Shown piece after piece: positions 25,401-36,149 of a stretch of 64,000 nucleotides of DNA. The first letter of the stretch is position 1; every line of letters begins with the position of its first letter. The position numbers and the translations under genes are program-made. Source of the stretch: Hepsetus odoe (taxonomy: Eukaryota > Chordata > Actinopteri > Characiformes > Hepsetidae). The notes beneath the pieces are model-generated. The model was not told where the DNA came from. It worked only from the letters and a program-made list of their open reading frames with translations, and did no database searches. Where the stretch lies: assembly GCA_017165825.1 (NCBI GenBank), contig CM029372.1, positions 669,466 through 733,465 of the forward strand, read 5' to 3'.

Positions 25401-27858
25401 TTGCCACTACTGGGGAGCTCAAGCTTACCTTGCTCAGATGCCAAACAAAACCAAATCATATCAAACCCGATTTATTTAACATAATAAACATAGACGCATC
25501 CGCACATGTAAGAATTCCACAGAGAATAACTGATGCTCTGCTCTGACTCTTTGGGACCTTAAAACCCTTGTCCAGTGAGAAACACCTGATGTCCTTGATG
25601 AGATGGCAGGTGTGACCAGTCAGAGCCTACCATGACACTGCCAAAATTTTCCACTTTAAAGTATTGAAGCCTCCCCTTAATAGAAAAGGTTTTATCATGG
25701 ATTATTGTTCAGAAAGTACAGTAAAATTCCCTTTATTTTATTCCCCAAAAGACAGCAAACAACCGCACCTTCAAACAGTTACATTTCTAATTAAAAATTC
25801 GAAGGGAGACAACTTTGAAATACTGGGAGCAGATAAGGCAGGAAGCCTTCAGTAATAGGATCACAGCTTTCAGACCATTGTTTATTGGTGGAGAGATGGT
25901 TAAGGTGGGTAAACAAAGAGTGTCAGTCATGATGGCATTAGGAAATATTAATGGAAAACCATTAATGCGTTGCATTAATGTAAATTTCAAAGGAGGAGAA
26001 AGATGTTTGAATTGTATTTAAAGTCCAAAGTTGGGATGAGAAATTGGAGTAAATTCAGTACTGCTCCTATTGGACCACAACTGCTGGAATTTGTCATTAC
26101 AGTGGTTTGCCGCATTTCTTCGACTTTGATTGATTACTGACTTCGATCATGTTTTTTGGATTTAGGCTCACTTCAGTTCTCCACGACAGAAGCAAAAGTA
26201 TCAATAAATAAAACTATCTGAAAACTATCTTTTGCACTGTATCTTTAAGATACCTTTATTCAACAACAGATAATTTTTTCCGATATCATCTGAACCTAAT
26301 TTAGACCTAATGATCTAATAACACAATGTGGTAATCCAAACTATTCTGTTTTGTTTAAATGGTTTTAAAATCCCCTTACTCTAACAATTAGTCTTCTCAA
26401 AATATTTTTTGTTTGCAGGCAGGTTATTTTTTTCTTAAACACTGAACAACAAATGCCTTATAAATAGATCATGTGTGTATATAGTGTTTAACAGTGTATA
26501 AATGCTTTGTTTATGCAGACCACCACAAATCCTGGCAGTGAACCAGCCTCAACTCATGTCACACATCATGTTTACAGTACAGTAAGAGAATATAGCTTTT
26601 CCACCAAGACCTGACTGAAATATTTGATATTGAGATTCAGTATCACCTCATATTGATAAATCACTGACAAAAGTTAATTTTAACAGTTTATAATGAATGC
26701 AACAATCTTTTGGTAGTTCACAGAGGGCCTATATTCAAGGTTTTTGATTGTGATTGTTAAATTTTCTTACTGTTTTACGAGAATGAAATTCTTTTCACTT
26801 AGGCCAGACAAAAGCAGAGGCCAAACTTATTTTCTTATTGCTGAAACCAAGCTCAAACCAAACTAAAATACTGGAAAGAAATATGAACTATTAATAGTCT
26901 AAAAAAATCTTTAGGTTTTTATCCATCCATCCATCCATCCATTTTCTGCCGCTTGTCCCAAACGTGGTTAGGGCATTGGCCACATGATCGGAGGATCTTT
27001 AGGTTTTTTAATAAAATCAAATCAAATAAAATCACAAATCACATTCAGCTCTTGATTAATCTTGCACAAATTGGTAAAGGTCATTTGGGACACAAAATGA
27101 CTTACTGTAAGCACTGTTCTAAGTCATTTACAGGTTTTTGTCAAATTAAAGAAGAGCTATCAGTTTAAAAAAAAATTTTCATTTGCCGATGATAAATAAA
27201 AAAAATAAATAAAAACAAAAAAATTAAAAACTTAAGAATCAAAATTTGGATTTCTAATATGTCTTATCTTATGTACTACTGACTGGGGTGAATGATGGAA
27301 TAAATAAAATATTGGCCAAACTAATAATTCAAAATTAGTAATAGTGAATCAGAAACATTTTTTTTTTGTTTAGGCCCTTAATTGTCTTACATTATTAAAA
27401 ACTGTCTTTTCTAGAACTGTGGATCAATCTTAAAAGAACGTATGAAGAAAATTGTGGGGCTCTTAATTGGAACACTTTTTACATCAGCAACTATTGAGGT
27501 GAGATAAAAACATCTCCAGTGGTTCTGAAATGCCATCACTATTATATGCTTACCTTATAATTTAGCAATAATATATTAGAGATCTACCAGTTTTTTACTA
27601 GAAAAATATTTCACATATGTTTGATAATTTTTATTTCCTTTGATGATTTCTGGGCAAATGGACTGTCAACTGTCAAATATTTAGATAAATCTGCTCTTAA
27701 CTGAACTATTTTTATCATTTATACATTTATAGGTTGCTGCTCTGATAGTGGCCTTGTTGCTGTGGCGTAAAGTCCACAGGCAGTTACCAGGAACAGGCCT
27801 CTCAGAGGATAACAACAGCAGGATGAAGTATGAGCTCCAGCCGGACAAAAGGTCCTGA
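14908..27858 (+). CDS. tspan8: Tetraspanin, TSPAN8-like (nine exons, 275 aa)
   Basis: Exons: 14908-14967, 15137-15217, 15552-15662, 18535-18609, 18719-18817, 20190-20306, 24117-24191, 27415-27498 and 27733-27858. All join in phase 0 between AG and GT. Four membrane helices are visible (about residues 9-33, 52-76, 85-104, 219-245). The large extracellular loop has the tetraspanin signature CCG (145-147), PPESC (157-161), CSC and further cysteines up to NC (208), enough for three disulphides. Tetraspanins organise integrins and other partners in membrane microdomains. The short cytoplasmic tail ends KYELQPDKRS. The exon 7 donor is weak (GTGTAT) but is the choice that keeps frame. The divergent lgr5 neighbour supports the TSPAN8 name; another fish tetraspanin of the same clade is possible. 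Confidence 0.82.
16528..16770 (+). mobile_element. tRNA-derived SINE, third family
   Basis: GTCACCTAGTGGTTAGAGAC resembles an A-box region and GGTTTGAGTCCC a B box. The body (GCACTGTGTCCCAGGCATGT, GGTGAAATTCACTTTGTGTT) matches neither of the other SINE families. It lies in tspan8 intron 3. Confidence 0.6.
19060..19345 (-). mobile_element. RTE LINE fragment (ORF C-terminus)
   Basis: The minus strand encodes YIRGTGYFGQFGDKVREARL, FGHIQRENAENIGGRM and RKKWMKL. This matches the conserved C-terminal tail of RTE proteins seen more fully at 30633-31385. It ends against the Tc1 derivative at 19351. Confidence 0.8.
19351..19903 (-). mobile_element. Deleted Tc1-like transposon, copy 2
   Basis: Ends CAGTACTGTGCAAAAG and CTTTTGCACAGTACTG form perfect terminal inverted repeats. 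Inverted similarity continues for about 200 bp inward. The minus strand keeps the end of a Tc1 transposase frame, as in copies 1 and 3. Confidence 0.8.
20648..21004 (-). mobile_element. Solo LTR, same family as 3992-4423
   Basis: On minus it starts TGTCACGGGTGAGG, contains CTATTTAAGCCCCGATGAGT and AATAAAG, and ends CACCGTTACA. Near its 3' end the unit ATTTAC is repeated three times, an insertion not present in the copy at 3992-4423. It lies in tspan8 intron 6. Confidence 0.65.
21390..22350 (-). mobile_element. RTE LINE remnant (endonuclease and RT parts)
   Basis: The minus strand encodes an endonuclease piece (VIGA.FNG.VGEGNGSDKEM), then RT-side pieces (EILTRLFNTILERMPEELRN; MKVSRTKSEYMSVNERE). 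Internal deletions and stops make it dead. It lies in tspan8 intron 6. Confidence 0.75.
22382..22426. repeat. (TA)n microsatellite
   Basis: About 22 TA units lie at the 5' edge of the RTE remnant. Confidence 0.9.
22490..23160 (-). mobile_element. Fragment of repeat-bearing LTR element
   Basis: It shares long blocks with 24480-25321 (CACAAGACTGGGCTCATTCC, CCTCCGTGGTGGGCTCATAA) and with the LTR at 25322-25634 (AATGACTGATGCTCT, TCCTTGATGAGA). It is a second, rearranged copy of the same element inside tspan8 intron 6. Confidence 0.55.
23186..23433 (-). mobile_element. tRNA-derived SINE, tail type B
   Basis: It is the reverse of the SINE at 32581-32826, from GTGACTATTCTTGTCATTG to the head at CACTAGGCCACCACT. 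It lies in tspan8 intron 6. Confidence 0.75.
24443..25321 (-). repeat. GC-rich internal region with 39-42 bp degenerate repeats
   Basis: Repeated blocks such as GAAGCCCCACCTTCT recur every 39-42 bp. On minus they encode runs like TTEGGASVMSFALVTEDW with a recurring GGA motif. The region sits directly after the LTR at 25322-25634, so it is probably the interior of a non-autonomous LTR element. The left end (24443, TGTAATGCTAGGGTGGTGTG) repeats the start of that LTR. I recognise no gag, protease or RT. Confidence 0.5.
25322..25634 (-). mobile_element. LTR of a non-autonomous retroelement
   Basis: The plus strand starts TGTAATGCTATGATGG and ends CCATGACA, giving TG...CA ends. A second copy of its left edge starts at 24443. 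On minus it contains AATAAAT. It is unrelated in text to the LTR families at 3992 and 25706. Confidence 0.55.
25706..26188 (+). mobile_element. Solo LTR of the fish endogenous retrovirus
   Basis: It starts TGTTCAG and ends CTCCACGACA. It shares the blocks CAGTTACATTT, GGAAAACCAT.AATG, TTGGGATGAG, CAGT.GTGGTT and CTTCAGTT.TCCA with the LTRs at 56451-57044 and 58211-58742. Only an LTR is present, as expected after LTR-LTR recombination. It lies in tspan8 intron 7. Confidence 0.7.
26913..26962 (-). mobile_element. SINE tail fragment and (ATCC)n
   Basis: Four to five ATCC units and TTTTCTGCCGCTTGTCCC are the reversed 3' end of the type A SINE tail. Confidence 0.55.
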
Positions 27859-28238
27859 AGAGACCCAATGTATAGCATCCTTAAACAAAGGATGAACTGT
27901 TAAGGCTCAAGGTTAACCAAATTATGTGACTTTTTTGGGTATTTGTAGTCAGAATTGGAGCAAATCACAAGAACAATCATTGCAATCATGGCAAGTTTCA
28001 TTTCTAAAATTTGCCATCATATCTCTGATCTATAATAGTTTTATCCAGATAAGAGAAACGGTATCCATAATAATACAATCCTCATTTTTTGATGGTCCTG
28101 GTTTTAACATAATATTTAACATTTATAAAATGTATTGAGGAACTGCAATTATGTGAGTAATGACATTTTAATTTATCAGAGAATATTTTATTGTATGAAT
28201 AATACACACACACACACGTACATATATACATATACATA

Positions 28239-28789
28239 CAGTGCTGTGCAAAAGCGTTAAGCAGGTGTGGAAAAAATGCTGTAAACAAAGAATGCTTTCA
28301 AAAATGGAAGTGTTAATCATTTATTTTCATCAATCAACAAAATGCAGTGAATGAACAAAAGAGAAATCTAAATCAAATCAATATTTGGTGTGACCACCCT
28401 TTGCCTTCAAAACAGCATTAATTCTTCTAGGTACGCTTGCACACAGTTTTGGAAGGAACTCGGCTGGTAGGCTTGTTCCAAACATCTTGGAGAACTAACC
28501 ACTGATCTTCTGTGGATGTAGGCTTCCTCACATCCTTCTGTCTCTTCATGTAATCCCAGACACACTGATGATGTTGAGATCAGGGCTCTGTGGGGGCCAT
28601 AAGAATTGATGCTGGTTTGCAGGCAAAAGGTAGTAACACCAACTATTGATTTGATTTAGATTTTTCTTTTGTTCGCTCACTTTGCATTTTGTAAATTGAT
28701 AAAAATAAACAAACATTATTTATATTTCTGATAGCGTTCTTTGTTTACACCATTTTTTCACACCTGCCTAATACTTTTGCATAGTACTG
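28239..28789 (-). mobile_element. Deleted Tc1-like transposon, copy 3
   Basis: Ends CAGTGCTGTGCAAAAG and CTTTTGCATAGTACTG are flanked by TA on both sides. About 200-bp inverted ends enclose a short centre. The minus strand reads as the end of a Tc1 transposase (PQSPDLN-like text at GTTGAGATCAGGGCTCTG). Confidence 0.8.
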
Positions 28790-29084
28790 TATATATATCA
28801 ACTGGCAGCATAAAGCCACACATCCACTGGCAGAGGCAGCTTGGTCTATCTGTGCTGTCCATTACTAATGATGTACTGTTGCTGTTTACTAAGCTATAAT
28901 CATCTTTGGTTTATAATACAATGAATTATTATGGACATAAATATTTATTTGTTTAATTTATTTAAACTATGTGCTTATCTATTGATTCTTCTAAAGTAAT
29001 GGTATTAATAATGAATTTGTTTCCCCTTTTGCTGCAGAAAAGCAGCAAGTCTTTTTGAGGTTTTTATTAAGAGTCTTTTTCATT

Positions 29085-29225
29085 CAAGACTGGGCCATTG
29101 TGCACAGGTCTATAAAGACATGGTTTGATGAGTATGAGAGGGAAGAACTCCAGTAGACTGCACAGACCACTGATCTCAACCCAAATGTACATCTTTTGGG
29201 TGAAATTGTTAACCAATGTGGAAAT
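29085..29225 (+). mobile_element. Tc1/mariner transposase fragment
   Basis: AAAGACATGGTTTGATGAG and CTGATCTCAACCCAAATGTA correspond to the KTWFDE and PDLNP motifs near the third catalytic residue of Tc1-type transposases. No terminal repeats are seen. Confidence 0.45.
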
Positions 29226-29519
29226 CCTAGTTAAAACACAGTTGCCCTTCTCTGCACCCCAATAATGGGGGGAGGGGGGTTATACCCCGCTAGCCAATAC
29301 TTTTTTGTTTACTCTTTACTTTCTTATTACATTTAAGAGGAACATTACTAAACATTTTAATAGTGAAACATATCACTTTCACATTTCCATGGCCTTTTAA
29401 ACCAAAGCTAGTTAACTGCTTAAACCTGTCAGCTGACACCATTTTGGTGTTTGCTCCTGATGACAGCAACATTTTTGACCATACAGACCATTACCTAAAG
29501 TAAAGGATCACAGCTTAAT

Positions 29520-30345
29520 AGGTTACATATTAATATACTCAGCAATACAGCATATTATTTCTCACAGAGTAAAAATGTGTAATGTTATAAAATATAAAGT
29601 TGGCATCTGCAGCAGGACTATGCAGACTGTGGGGTTTTAGGGATATTACACAGAATGTGAAACACCAGTGAACTTGTAAGACTTTGATCTAATGAAATAT
29701 TCTCCACAGCAAAATCTAACAAAGCTTAAATACTGCTAAAGAACAACAATTCCGATCAGAAAACGTTTTGTTAAACTGGATTGGCAGGGTGGACAGATGA
29801 TAAACGTATAATAGAAGCACTGCTGCTGTCCTAAGCTGGCAATGTGTATGGAGAAATCCATTCAATCAATTGTGGATGTTGATGAGTTAAAGTATGAATA
29901 TTTTTTAATTAATACAACAATATTTATATTAATATTAATTTACACAATTATTTTATAATCATATTAATTTCCAGTCCCCCCCAAAAAAACGTACTGGAAA
30001 AGTAAGGTCAATTAATTGTTTTTGATAGGCATGGAAGATTTTTTTTTTTTTTTAATTAATTTGAGATGGGAGATCAGATTTTCTGCATGTTTTCTGGTAT
30101 TTATCTGAAATATATATCTCACAGAATATAGCACTTTCTGTATCTGAGCACCCAGTTTTTCAGGTATGTAAAAGCAAGCAAGTAAGGTGTGGCTTGTATG
30201 CCCTGTTAGACTGATTGAAGATTTCCCAAAGAGCACGAGTAACATGAAGTTTAAGTTTTTATAATTTTCTATTTAAAAAAGCGAAGTTATTAAAGGTGCA
30301 AGCTTGCACCTTTCCATTTAAAAAGTATTTGTGGTCTTCCTTTAC
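29520..30345. other. Intergenic, no feature seen
   Basis: AT-rich DNA between the Tc1 fragment and the hAT MITE. Neither strand shows exon-like content. Confidence 0.45.
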
Positions 30346-30356
30346 ACACTTTAGAT

Positions 30357-30505
30357 CGGGGGTCACCAACCTTTTTAAAACTGAGAGCTACTTCACGGGT
30401 ACTGGGCCATACGAAGGGCTATCAGGTTGATTTTAGATGCTGCGCACTGGTAAATCATGCTATTTTTACAACTGGTCCGTGGGCGACTTATGTTGGTGAC
30501 CCCTG
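30357..30505. mobile_element. hAT MITE, 149 bp
   Basis: Terminal inverted repeats CGGGGGTCACCAACC and GTTGGTGACCCCTG bound a 149-bp non-coding element. A perfect 8-bp duplication CTTTAGAT (30349-30356 and 30506-30513) flanks it, the hallmark of hAT transposition. Confidence 0.85.
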
Positions 30506-30632
30506 CTTTAGATGACACAGCAAGTGCAGTGATCATTTGAAATATACTACTTGTACATTATGTAGTACTCTTGGGTTACTGCTTCAAATTAGAATAATAT
30601 AACATATAAAACTGCTAATATTTTTCAAATTC

Positions 30633-31385
30633 TTATCTTAGTAACTTAGGGTTTAGGGGGTCGCCACAGTGGATCAACCGTCTCCATTTCTTACGGTCCT
30701 CTGCATCTTCCTGTTTCAAACCAACCACCTGCATTTTCTCTTTCACCACATCCATAAACCTCCTCTTTGGTCTACTTCCTCTTTGGCCTTCCTCTTTGCT
30801 TCCTGGCAGCTTCATCCTCAACATCCTCCTTCCCATATAATCCTCATCTCTCCTCTGGACATGTCCAAACCAACGCAACCTTGCTTGTCTAACTTTGTCT
30901 CCAAGATGTCTAACCTGAGCTGTCCCTCTAATATTCTCATCTCTAATTCTGTCCATCCTCGTCACACCTAACAGAAATCTCAGCATCTGTAACTCTGACA
31001 CCTCCAGCTCTGCCTCCTGTCTTTTCATCAGTGCCACCATCTCCAACCCATACAACATAGCTGGTCTCACTTCTGTCCTGTAAACCTTCCCTTTTACTCT
31101 CGCTGGTACCCGTCTATCACAAATCACTCCAGCTACTCTTCTCCACCCATTCCAACCTGCCTGCACTCTCTTCTTCACCTCTCTTCCACACTTGCCATTA
31201 CACTGAACTGTTGAACCCAAGTATTTAAACTCCTCCACCTTTGTCACCTCTACTCCCTGCATCCTAACCCTTCCACTTTCCTCCCTTTCATTCACACTCA
31301 TGTATTCTATCTTTGACCTACTCACTTTCATTGCTCTCCTCTCAAGAGCAGATCTCCATCTCTCCAGGTTCTCCGATTATCAGAT
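30633..31385 (-). mobile_element. RTE LINE, 5'-truncated, long open C-terminus
   Basis: A 232-residue open frame covers the region after the RT catalytic core of RTE proteins: KVSRSKIEYMSVNERE, EFKYLGSTVQCNG, VQAGWNGWRRV, RLRWFGHVQRRDE and a C-terminal HCGDP. The frame has no stop, so the insertion is fairly young or was open when inserted. It is cut at the 5' side near 31385. Confidence 0.88.
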
Positions 31386-31389
31386 TATC

Positions 31390-32578
31390 TTTAAAAAGAA
31401 AGTGTTGAAAAGAACCAGAGGAATACTTCTATTGTTTTTCCACCAATAATGAATATATGTATGTATACACGGATGGTTGACACATAAGCCTGAAAAAAAA
31501 TTGTGAACTTGTGAAAAAACAAATATTGTGTTGTACTAACTTGCACAGGAATCTGATATTTACCAATTAATTGTATAACTGAATTAAATTTGCTATAACA
31601 TTAAAGATATTGTATGTGAAATGAAAAATATACATTTCTACATAATATATTTAGTAGCTACAAAGTTTATTCAGTTTTATTTAAAATAACTCCTTTTTTA
31701 AAATTATTATATCTTGATATTGAGATTCAGCATTTCCTTATACAAGCTCATTACATCTGGTTTTATTTTTCTTAATCTTTTTGCAAATTGAGACATCTGT
31801 CTTTTATTTTACAATATATTTTATATTAATGTTAACAAACATTTTTTTTAAACCTGACAAAATAGCTGATTCTTAATGTCATAAAAATATACCATAAAAT
31901 ATTTTTATAAAAATTCTGAATGTCATATTAAATTGTCTTTTATCCCAAATGGTATAGGTTCATATCAAATGTTATAGTGCTATATCAAATTATATTGCGT
32001 TATATAAAACCACAGGTTTTCACTGCAAAACATGGATTATATGCATTGAAAGCATTTATAAAAACAGTTAAAAAGAAAAACACATTAATTAAACATGGAA
32101 CTTGTGAATAATCATTTTCTAGTAAGGATCACACTAGTAATAAAGAGTATTTTGTAAAGTATTTGTACTGGTAACTAGTGTTCACAGTAAAGTTTATTAA
32201 ACTTCAACAACTGAAATACTGATAACTCATATGTCATGTAACTATTGATTTCTTCTAGATTTCCTAGAGCTTTTAATGCAACTTTCATGTTACTTTTTTT
32301 AAACTTCTAAAGACTACATTTATACAGGTGCAATATAATCCAGTAAAGGGATGTGTTTTGATTTGTCCAGTACAGTAATACAATTATGCATTAAAGTTAG
32401 AGTAAATTAGAGTTAATAGGTCATGATTTGTCATTAAAAATACTATTAAAATAAGATGTGATCTTATATCCAGTACAAGATTGTGTGTCAGATGTGTTTA
32501 GTAACTGAGTTCTGCATTGTATATGAGTTAGTGAGCACCATGACATAAAACTGTTGAAAACAACTAAAAATCCTGAAA
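31390..32578. other. Intergenic, no feature seen
   Basis: Very AT-rich DNA with many short ATATAAA-like runs. I could support no gene, RNA or element. Confidence 0.45.
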
Positions 32579-32580
32579 AA

Positions 32581-32826
32581 TGGGGGCAGCGGAGGCCTAG
32601 TGGTTAGGGAGTTGCCCCCGCATCGGAAGATTGTGGGTTTGATTCCCCTCACCAGTAGGTTGCCCTGAGGTACCCTTGAGCAAGGTACCATCCCCATCAC
32701 TGCTCCCTGGGCACTTTCAATAGCTGCACAGTGTTTGCATGGATAAAATGCAGAGGTCCAATTTCGTTGTGGTTCACTGTGTGCTGTGCTGTGACCTTGC
32801 AATGACAAGGGTTGTCACTTTCAAAT
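32581..32826 (+). mobile_element. tRNA-derived SINE, tail type B, full length
   Basis: Head GGGGGCAGCGGAGGCCTAGT, B-box-like GGGTTTGATTCCCC and body GAGGTACCCTTGAGCAAGGT are nearly the same as in the type A SINE at 6903. The tail is different (GCAGAGGTCCAATTTCGTTG, GACAAGGGTTGTCACTTTC). Confidence 0.85.
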
Positions 32827-32977
32827 GCACAATTATGAAAAGAGAAGGTACATTACAGTCTAATATAAGTAGGACTGACTGATATTATCCAGAAGAGTTT
32901 TCCTAACTAGTATTGAAAAACATTGAATAAAAGAGAGTGTGTTTGGTTTGTCCAGGATGTTAAAATATATTAAAATA

Positions 32978-34770
32978 CAATATCTCACAAAAGTGAGTAC
33001 ACCCCTCACATTTTTGTAAATATTTTATTATATATTTTCATGGGACAACACTGAAGATATGACACTTTGAAACAATGTAAAGTAGTCAGTGTACAGCTTG
33101 TATAACAGTGTAAGTTTGCTGTCCCCCCAAAATAACAACACACAGCCATTAATGTCTAAAACACTGGCAACAAAAGTGAGTACACCCCTAAGTGAAAAAT
33201 GTCCACATTTTGCCCAAAGTGTCAATATTTTGTGTGGCCACCATTTTTTTCCAGCACTGCCTTAACTCTCTTGGGCATAGAGTTCACTAGAGCTTCACAG
33301 GTTGCCACTAGAATCCTCTTTTCTCCATGACGACGTCACAGAGCTGGTAGATGTTAGAGATCTTGCGGTCCTCCACCATCCATTTAAGGATGCCCCGCAG
33401 ATGTTCAATAGAGCTTAGGTCTGGAGACATGCTTGGCCAGTCCAGCACCTTTACCCTCAGTTTCTTTAGCAAAGCAATGGTCATCTTGGTGGTGTGTTTG
33501 GGGTTGTTATCATATTGGAATACTGCCCTTCAGCCCAGTTTCTGAAGGGAGGTGATCATGCTCTGCTTCAGTATGTCACAGTGCATGAAGGCATTCAAGG
33601 TTCCCTCAATAAACAGCAGCTCCCCAGTGCCGGCAGCAATCATGCAGCCTCAAACCATGACACTCCCACCACGTTTGAATGTAGGCAAGATACACTTGTC
33701 TTTGTTCTCCTCATCTGGTTGCCGCCACACATGCTTGACACCATCTGAACTAAATAAGTTAATCTTGGTCTCATCGGACCACAGGACATGGTTCCAGTAA
33801 TCCATGTCCTTAGTCTGCTTTTCTTCAGTAAACTGTTTGCAGGCTTTTTTGTGCATCATCTTTAGAAGAGGCTTCCTTCTGGGACGACAGCCATGCAGAC
33901 CAATTTGATGCAGTGTGCGGCGTATGGTCTGAGCACTGACAGGCTGACCCCCCACCCCTTCAACCTCTACAGCAATGCTGGCAGCACTCATACGTCTATT
34001 TTAAAAAAAGACAACCTCTGGATATGATGCTGAGCATGTGCACTCAACTTCTTTGTTCAACCAAGGCGAAGCCTCTTCTGAGTGGAACCTGTCCTGTTAA
34101 ACCGCTGAATAACAGGTATGTTATGTAGAGCAACAAATGTTTTTTTCAGATCCTCAGAGAGTTCTTTGCCATGAAGTGCTTCCAGTGACCAGTATGAGAG
34201 AGTGTGAGAGTGATAACACCAAATTTAACACACCCGCTCCCTATTCACACCTGAGACCTTAGTAACACTAAGGAGTCACATGACACCAGGGAGGGAAAAT
34301 GGCTAACTCGGCACAATGTGGACATTTTTCACATAGGGGTGTACTCATTTTTCTTGCCAGTGGTTTAGACATTAATGGCTAGCATTAGAGGGTGGCGGTG
34401 GTCTAATGGTAGGATACTTGCTTATGGACCTAAGGCTCAAGAGGTCCCAGGTTCAAATCCCACCTCTGGCACTACCACCACCACTGGGTCCCTGAGCAAG
34501 ACCCTTGACCCTGAATTGCTCCAAGGGGATTGTCCCTGTAATTAGGACATGGAAGTCACTCTGGATAAGAGTGTCTGCTAAATGTTGTAAATGTAATGTG
34601 TGTTGAGTTATTTTGAGGGGACAGCAAATTTACACTGTTATACAAGCTGTACATGGACTACTTTGCATTTTATCAAAGTGTTGCATTGAATTTTCAGTGT
34701 TGTCCAATGAAAAGATATAATAAAATATTAACAAAAATGTGAGGGGTATGCTCATTTTTGTGAGATACTG
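32978..34770 (-). mobile_element. Tc1-like transposon with IR/DR ends
   Basis: TA target duplications flank ends carrying TGAGTACACCCCT. Each end is long and holds a second inner repeat (CTTGCCAGTG...ATTAATGGCT), the IR/DR layout of Sleeping Beauty-type elements. The minus strand encodes most of a transposase: HTH part TIRRTLHQIGLHG, first acidic motif SDETKINLF, QYDNNPKHT and SPDLSSIEHL. The D, D and E are all readable, but stops and frame breaks show it is dead. The right end is split by a SINE at 34388-34600. Confidence 0.88.
34388..34600 (+). mobile_element. SINE, second family, inside a Tc1 end
   Basis: Head GGTGGCGGTGGTCTAATGGT, B box GGTTCAAATCCC, and tail CTGGATAAGAGTGTCTGCTAAATG then TGTAAATGTAA. 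It interrupts the right terminal repeat of the Tc1 element between AATGGCT and GTGTGTTG, so it is younger than that element. Confidence 0.85.
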
Positions 34771-34779
34771 TATAATATA

Positions 34780-35225
34780 TATGTCACTGAGTCAGTGAGA
34801 AAAAAACATTTCTAATAAATGTGATTTTTAAAATAAAAATATCACTGTAAAATAAAAGCTTTCAGTAGAAGGTTTCACCTGATGTGTCCAGTATAGTGAT
34901 GTATTATTTAATTTAATAATATTAACATTGTGTTGATTTTGAGCCACTGGCTACACAACATAAAAGCTATTGAATGAATATTGATTTTTAAATAAAAATA
35001 TAGAAATAGAAAGATCACTAAAATTCAGTAAAAATTATATGTCTCTCATGAACAAGAATCAGAAGCTATTGAAAAAAAAACTATTTAACCTAAAAAAAAT
35101 GATGATGAAATGCTCTACTTTTAAAATATTTTTTTCTAGAATAATTTAATTACACATTCGTAATGAAACAGGTATGTTACATAAGGGAAATTCCATATTT
35201 AGCTCAATCTTCACTAATACTGAAA
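34780..35225. other. Intergenic, no feature seen
   Basis: AT-rich DNA between the Tc1 element and the next SINE; nothing recognisable. Confidence 0.45.
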
Positions 35226-35476
35226 AAAGTGAAAAGGACAACCCTTGTCATTGCGAGGTCACAGCACAGCACATGAGAATTACAACAAAATTGGACCTCT
35301 GCATTTAACCCATGCACACAAACACCATGCAGCAGTGGGCAACTATTGAAAGCTGCCCAGGGAGCAGTGACAGGCACGGTACCTTGCTCAAGGGTACCTC
35401 AGGGCAACCTACTGGTAAGGGAATTGAACCCACAATCTTCCAATGTGGGGGGCAACTCCCTAACCACTAGGCCACC
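35226..35476 (-). mobile_element. tRNA-derived SINE, tail type B
   Basis: Reverse of the 32581-32826 type: GACAACCCTTGTCATTGCGA through GGGTACCTCAGGGCAACCTA to CACTAGGCCACC. Confidence 0.8.
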
Positions 35477-36149
35477 ATTTTTATTGTGACGTGGTCAAAG
35501 GCTGTGACATTAGGTAACCGGCTATAAAAAAAACCTGTAGATTAGCAGTGAATATCTGTTGAAAATCTAGCCCTAAACTAACCTCACACTAACCATATAG
35601 CAGTACGTAAGAGGAGGCAGCGCAAAGCAAAACAAAAAAAGTTCATCCAGGAAATTAGCCCAGCTATGGACAGAAGTCTTTATTATGTAAATATGATTAT
35701 TATTATTAAATAGTATGTTATTATTCAATTGCTAAAATATGAAATTGCTAATAAAAAATATTATCTACTTATTAATACAATATAAAGTACACATTATAAA
35801 GAGCCATTCATTTACACCTCCCCGGCGATTGATGGCGCGTTAAAAATATGTCGAAATAGGTTTGTTTCTTTTGTAGATTTTTTAGAATTAGTTCAAGTGT
35901 GGAAAATGTATATAAACCAGAAATGTTAAGCATTTTCTTCCTGGTTTATATTTTATACACGTTTTAATCAATAAATACGGTAAATACGTCGATACCATTG
36001 TAATATGTTAATATGTTATTTTATATAAATGGACTGAAATGTAAAAATCGATTAAGGAAACCGGACTTTTATTTTGATACACCAAGGAGAAATTGCAAAC
36101 AGAAGTCTCCCCCGTATTCTTGGCAATTTTCACACTGTTCTCAGTTACA

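Noticed and set aside
33351..33800. Plus-strand frames in the Tc1 element
   Set aside because: They are shadows of the minus-strand transposase, which carries the real motifs.
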